A program made the translations under genes and the position numbers. DNA of 17,058 nucleotides. It comes from Beroe ovata. Lineage: Eukaryota > Ctenophora > Nuda > Beroida > Beroidae. This document shows positions 15,531-17,058 of the stretch, one piece after another. Location: assembly GCA_946803715.1 (NCBI GenBank), contig CAMPET010000541.1, positions 834 through 17,891 of the forward strand. The letters run 5' to 3'. Every line of letters starts with the position of its first letter. The stretch's first letter is position 1. The notes under the pieces are model-generated. The model saw only the letters and a program-made list of their open reading frames with translations, made no database searches and was not told where the DNA came from.

Positions 15531-15536
15531 TTTATT
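15531..15536 (-). terminator. Minus-strand AATAAA polyadenylation signal of the GPCR gene
   Basis: TTTATT on the plus strand reads AATAAA on the minus strand, 235 bases after the GPCR stop at 15773-15771. It gives a short 3' UTR. The stretch between the two opposing signals (15311-15530) is AT-rich and shows nothing else. Confidence 0.5.
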
Positions 15537-15770
15537 GAAGATGTGCATTGCTTTAAGCAATGACAAAGCAATTCTTAGTCATGGCCTTGCGCGCAGAATA
15601 TCATGTCTTAGACCTAAGTCTCTGCAGCTTTGAGTGTTTCTGCCAGCAGAATCACTCGTGATGTAATAATTGTTCCCAAAAGTACGTAGGGATCTTTGGG
15701 CATGTTTCGGTATCTCGCTCCAAAAAATGGGAAACACTCCATCTGAACTCCTCAAAGTATGTACACGTGT

Positions 15771-16815
15771 TCAGATATAGTGCTCTCTGAGGGACGTTAA
15801 TCTGGACATTACAACCGAGTTACTTGCATTCCTCTTCGCGTTGTTTGCTGCACTTTTCCGGCCCCGGAAAATCTTGTTCTTTATGCTCCGGTTAAACAAG
15901 ATGTAGAGGAAAGGATTGAGGGCAGAGTTGATGTTGAGAAGCACATGCTCTGAGAAGCACTTGAAGTATTTGTAGTTGAAGAAGATGAACTGGGATAGCT
16001 TGATCCGGTGTATGAATATGAACCTGTGGGAAGGTGGGCATGACGTCATATGAGCTCGGTATGGGGATATATTGTTTCATGGGAGAGCTTGTAGCTAATA
16101 GTTGTCGGCGACTATATTTCCCAAGGAGAATCTAGTAAGTGTGTGCCTAACAAAAACGCATGTACAACCCTTGTTTTCTATGAGAATGATATATGACGAA
16201 TGCTGTAAAAGCAGTATTTTGAAATTGTCCAAGTGACCCCATTTCGAAATATTAGAAACCTTTCAGTACGTGAAAGGCATGAATATTATGGCCGATAGAC
16301 ATGCATGTGTGTAGCCGGTAGTACCTGAATCCTATAAAGATGGAGTAGCAGAAGATCGAGCATAGCATGATTGAAATTGCGCACGGTAACATACTGTCAT
16401 GGTCCACTTCTGAAACAAGATATGATCAAGATTAGAAAATATTGATGGTGCAAGTTGCTATAAAATATTATGATGTGGTTGTGAATGGTTGCTGTGGCAA
16501 CCGCTAATGTTGCTTACTGATATGATGTTGCTTACTATAAAGATAATATGATGTGGTTGTGAATGGTTGCTGTGGCAACCGCTAATCTTGCTTACTGATA
16601 TGATGTTGCTTGCTATAAAGATAACATGATGTGGTTGTCATGAATGGTTGCTGTGGCAACCGCTAATGTTGCTTACTGTAGGGGTTGCCTCCTCCACCGT
16701 TTGTTGCGTACAGATTGCCCCTCTGTAAAACCCAGTATCCGATTGCTATCATGACCGTTGCTATTACCAGTAGTATGAGGACAACTTCGTAGTTGAAAAC
16801 GAATGATGCGTATAT
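15771..16815 (-). CDS. Rhodopsin-like (class A) GPCR, last three exons, 5' part outside the window
   Basis: Minus-strand exons are 16815-16677, 16409-16325 and 16023-15771 (TGA). Phases agree (phase 1 then phase 2). The first gives a long hydrophobic helix (FNYEVVLILLVIATVMIAIGY), likely TM5, then QRGN and a Gly-rich loop NGGGGNPY. The second gives CAISIMLCSIFCYSIFIGF, likely TM6. The third gives TM7 with NSALNPFLY, the NPxxY motif, then a basic helix 8 (NRSIKNKIFRGRK) and a short tail. NPxxY followed by a basic amphipathic helix is diagnostic of class A receptors. TM6 lacks the usual FxxCWxP, so ligand class cannot be inferred. TM1-TM4, including the DRY region, are beyond 17058. Confidence 0.68.
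16471..16680. repeat. 78-base tandem repeat overlapping a GPCR splice donor
   Basis: About 2.7 copies start at 16471, 16549 and 16627 (the third has a 3-base insertion). Each has GGTTGCTGTGGCAACC, a 6-base-stem hairpin with a 4-base loop, and GCTTAC, which is GTAAGC on the minus strand. In the third copy that GTAAGC is the real donor of exon 16815-16677. Confidence 0.88.
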
Positions 16816-16842
16816 CTGAAATGATATTGGTCCGTCATAACT

Positions 16843-17058
16843 CATCGGATTGACGTGAAATTTTGGTGGTCCGAGTTTCTAATGGTACTTGACCTATGGT
16901 AGAAGTTTTAAATCAATCGGTCGATCCGTTTGGGAGCTATCCTCAACTGCTCACTCAAACCGACATGTTTTCGGTGGATAAGGGGTTATGGAGGCCATTA
17001 ACTCAGGACCTGATCATCGGATTGACGTGAAATTTTGGTTGTCTGAGTTTCGCATGGT
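16843..17058. repeat. 172-base-spaced repeat in the GPCR intron
   Basis: CATCGGATTGACGTGAAATT and the following bases at 16843-16886 recur at 17015-17058, with four differences in 44. The second copy runs to the window edge, so a longer tandem array or dispersed element may continue outside. The bases between show no exon. Confidence 0.75.

Noticed and set aside
16816-16845. Met at 16845 as the start of the GPCR.
   Set aside because: It falls upstream of a clear acceptor (CATTTCAG at 16823-16816), and a receptor starting at TM5 would lack four helices. The exon is internal.

Overview
The window is animal nuclear DNA. Its genes are split into many short exons (18-194 bases, apart from one of 759) with GT-AG introns of about 75-450 bases, and it carries long CA/GT and ACTC microsatellites and AATAAA signals. 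CatSper channels are absent from many protostomes, so a CatSper4 next to TMEM192 suggests a non-arthropod, non-nematode invertebrate, perhaps a sponge, cnidarian or invertebrate deuterostome. I cannot place it more closely.

Layout: (1) 60-149, minus: the first coding exon of a PP2C/PPM1-type phosphatase that runs off the left edge. (2) 1508-2836, minus: a complete six-exon TMEM192 gene, 253 residues, which I assembled by hand. Its splice phases agree throughout and its length is close to the vertebrate protein. (3) 2837-4282: a head-to-head intergenic region of about 1.45 kb, CpG-rich in part, with an 11-base tandem repeat and a near-perfect foldback. (4) 4283-11070, plus: a CATSPER4 orthologue of 25 exons and about 821 residues. 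It has six transmembrane helices, an S4 with arginine at every third position, a TxDxW pore and a tail of about 455 residues. (5) 11071-13974: AT-rich, with four dinucleotide tracts. (6) 13975-15232, plus: a 759-base exon and two small exons that match the phase of CATSPER4 exon 24. They are probably an alternative CATSPER4 3' end giving about 1084 residues. (7) 15771-16815, minus: the last three exons of a rhodopsin-like GPCR, entering from the right edge and convergent with CATSPER4.

By family knowledge, CatSper4 is one of four pore subunits of the sperm flagellar calcium channel, TMEM192 is a lysosomal/late endosomal membrane protein, and PP2C enzymes are Mg/Mn-dependent Ser/Thr phosphatases. 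Nothing shows that the neighbours work together.

The most unusual content is in the introns. Short tandem duplications recur at or beside splice sites (exon 3, 6, 16 and 23 boundaries and a GPCR donor). A 16-base TTGACACCA repeat sits in two separate CATSPER4 introns. Intron 24 is a stop-free multiple of three made of an ACTC repeat, so its retention would insert a Thr-His-Ser-Leu repeat. All exon models come from reading splice sites and protein similarity by eye; comparisons with human proteins are from memory, not from a search.
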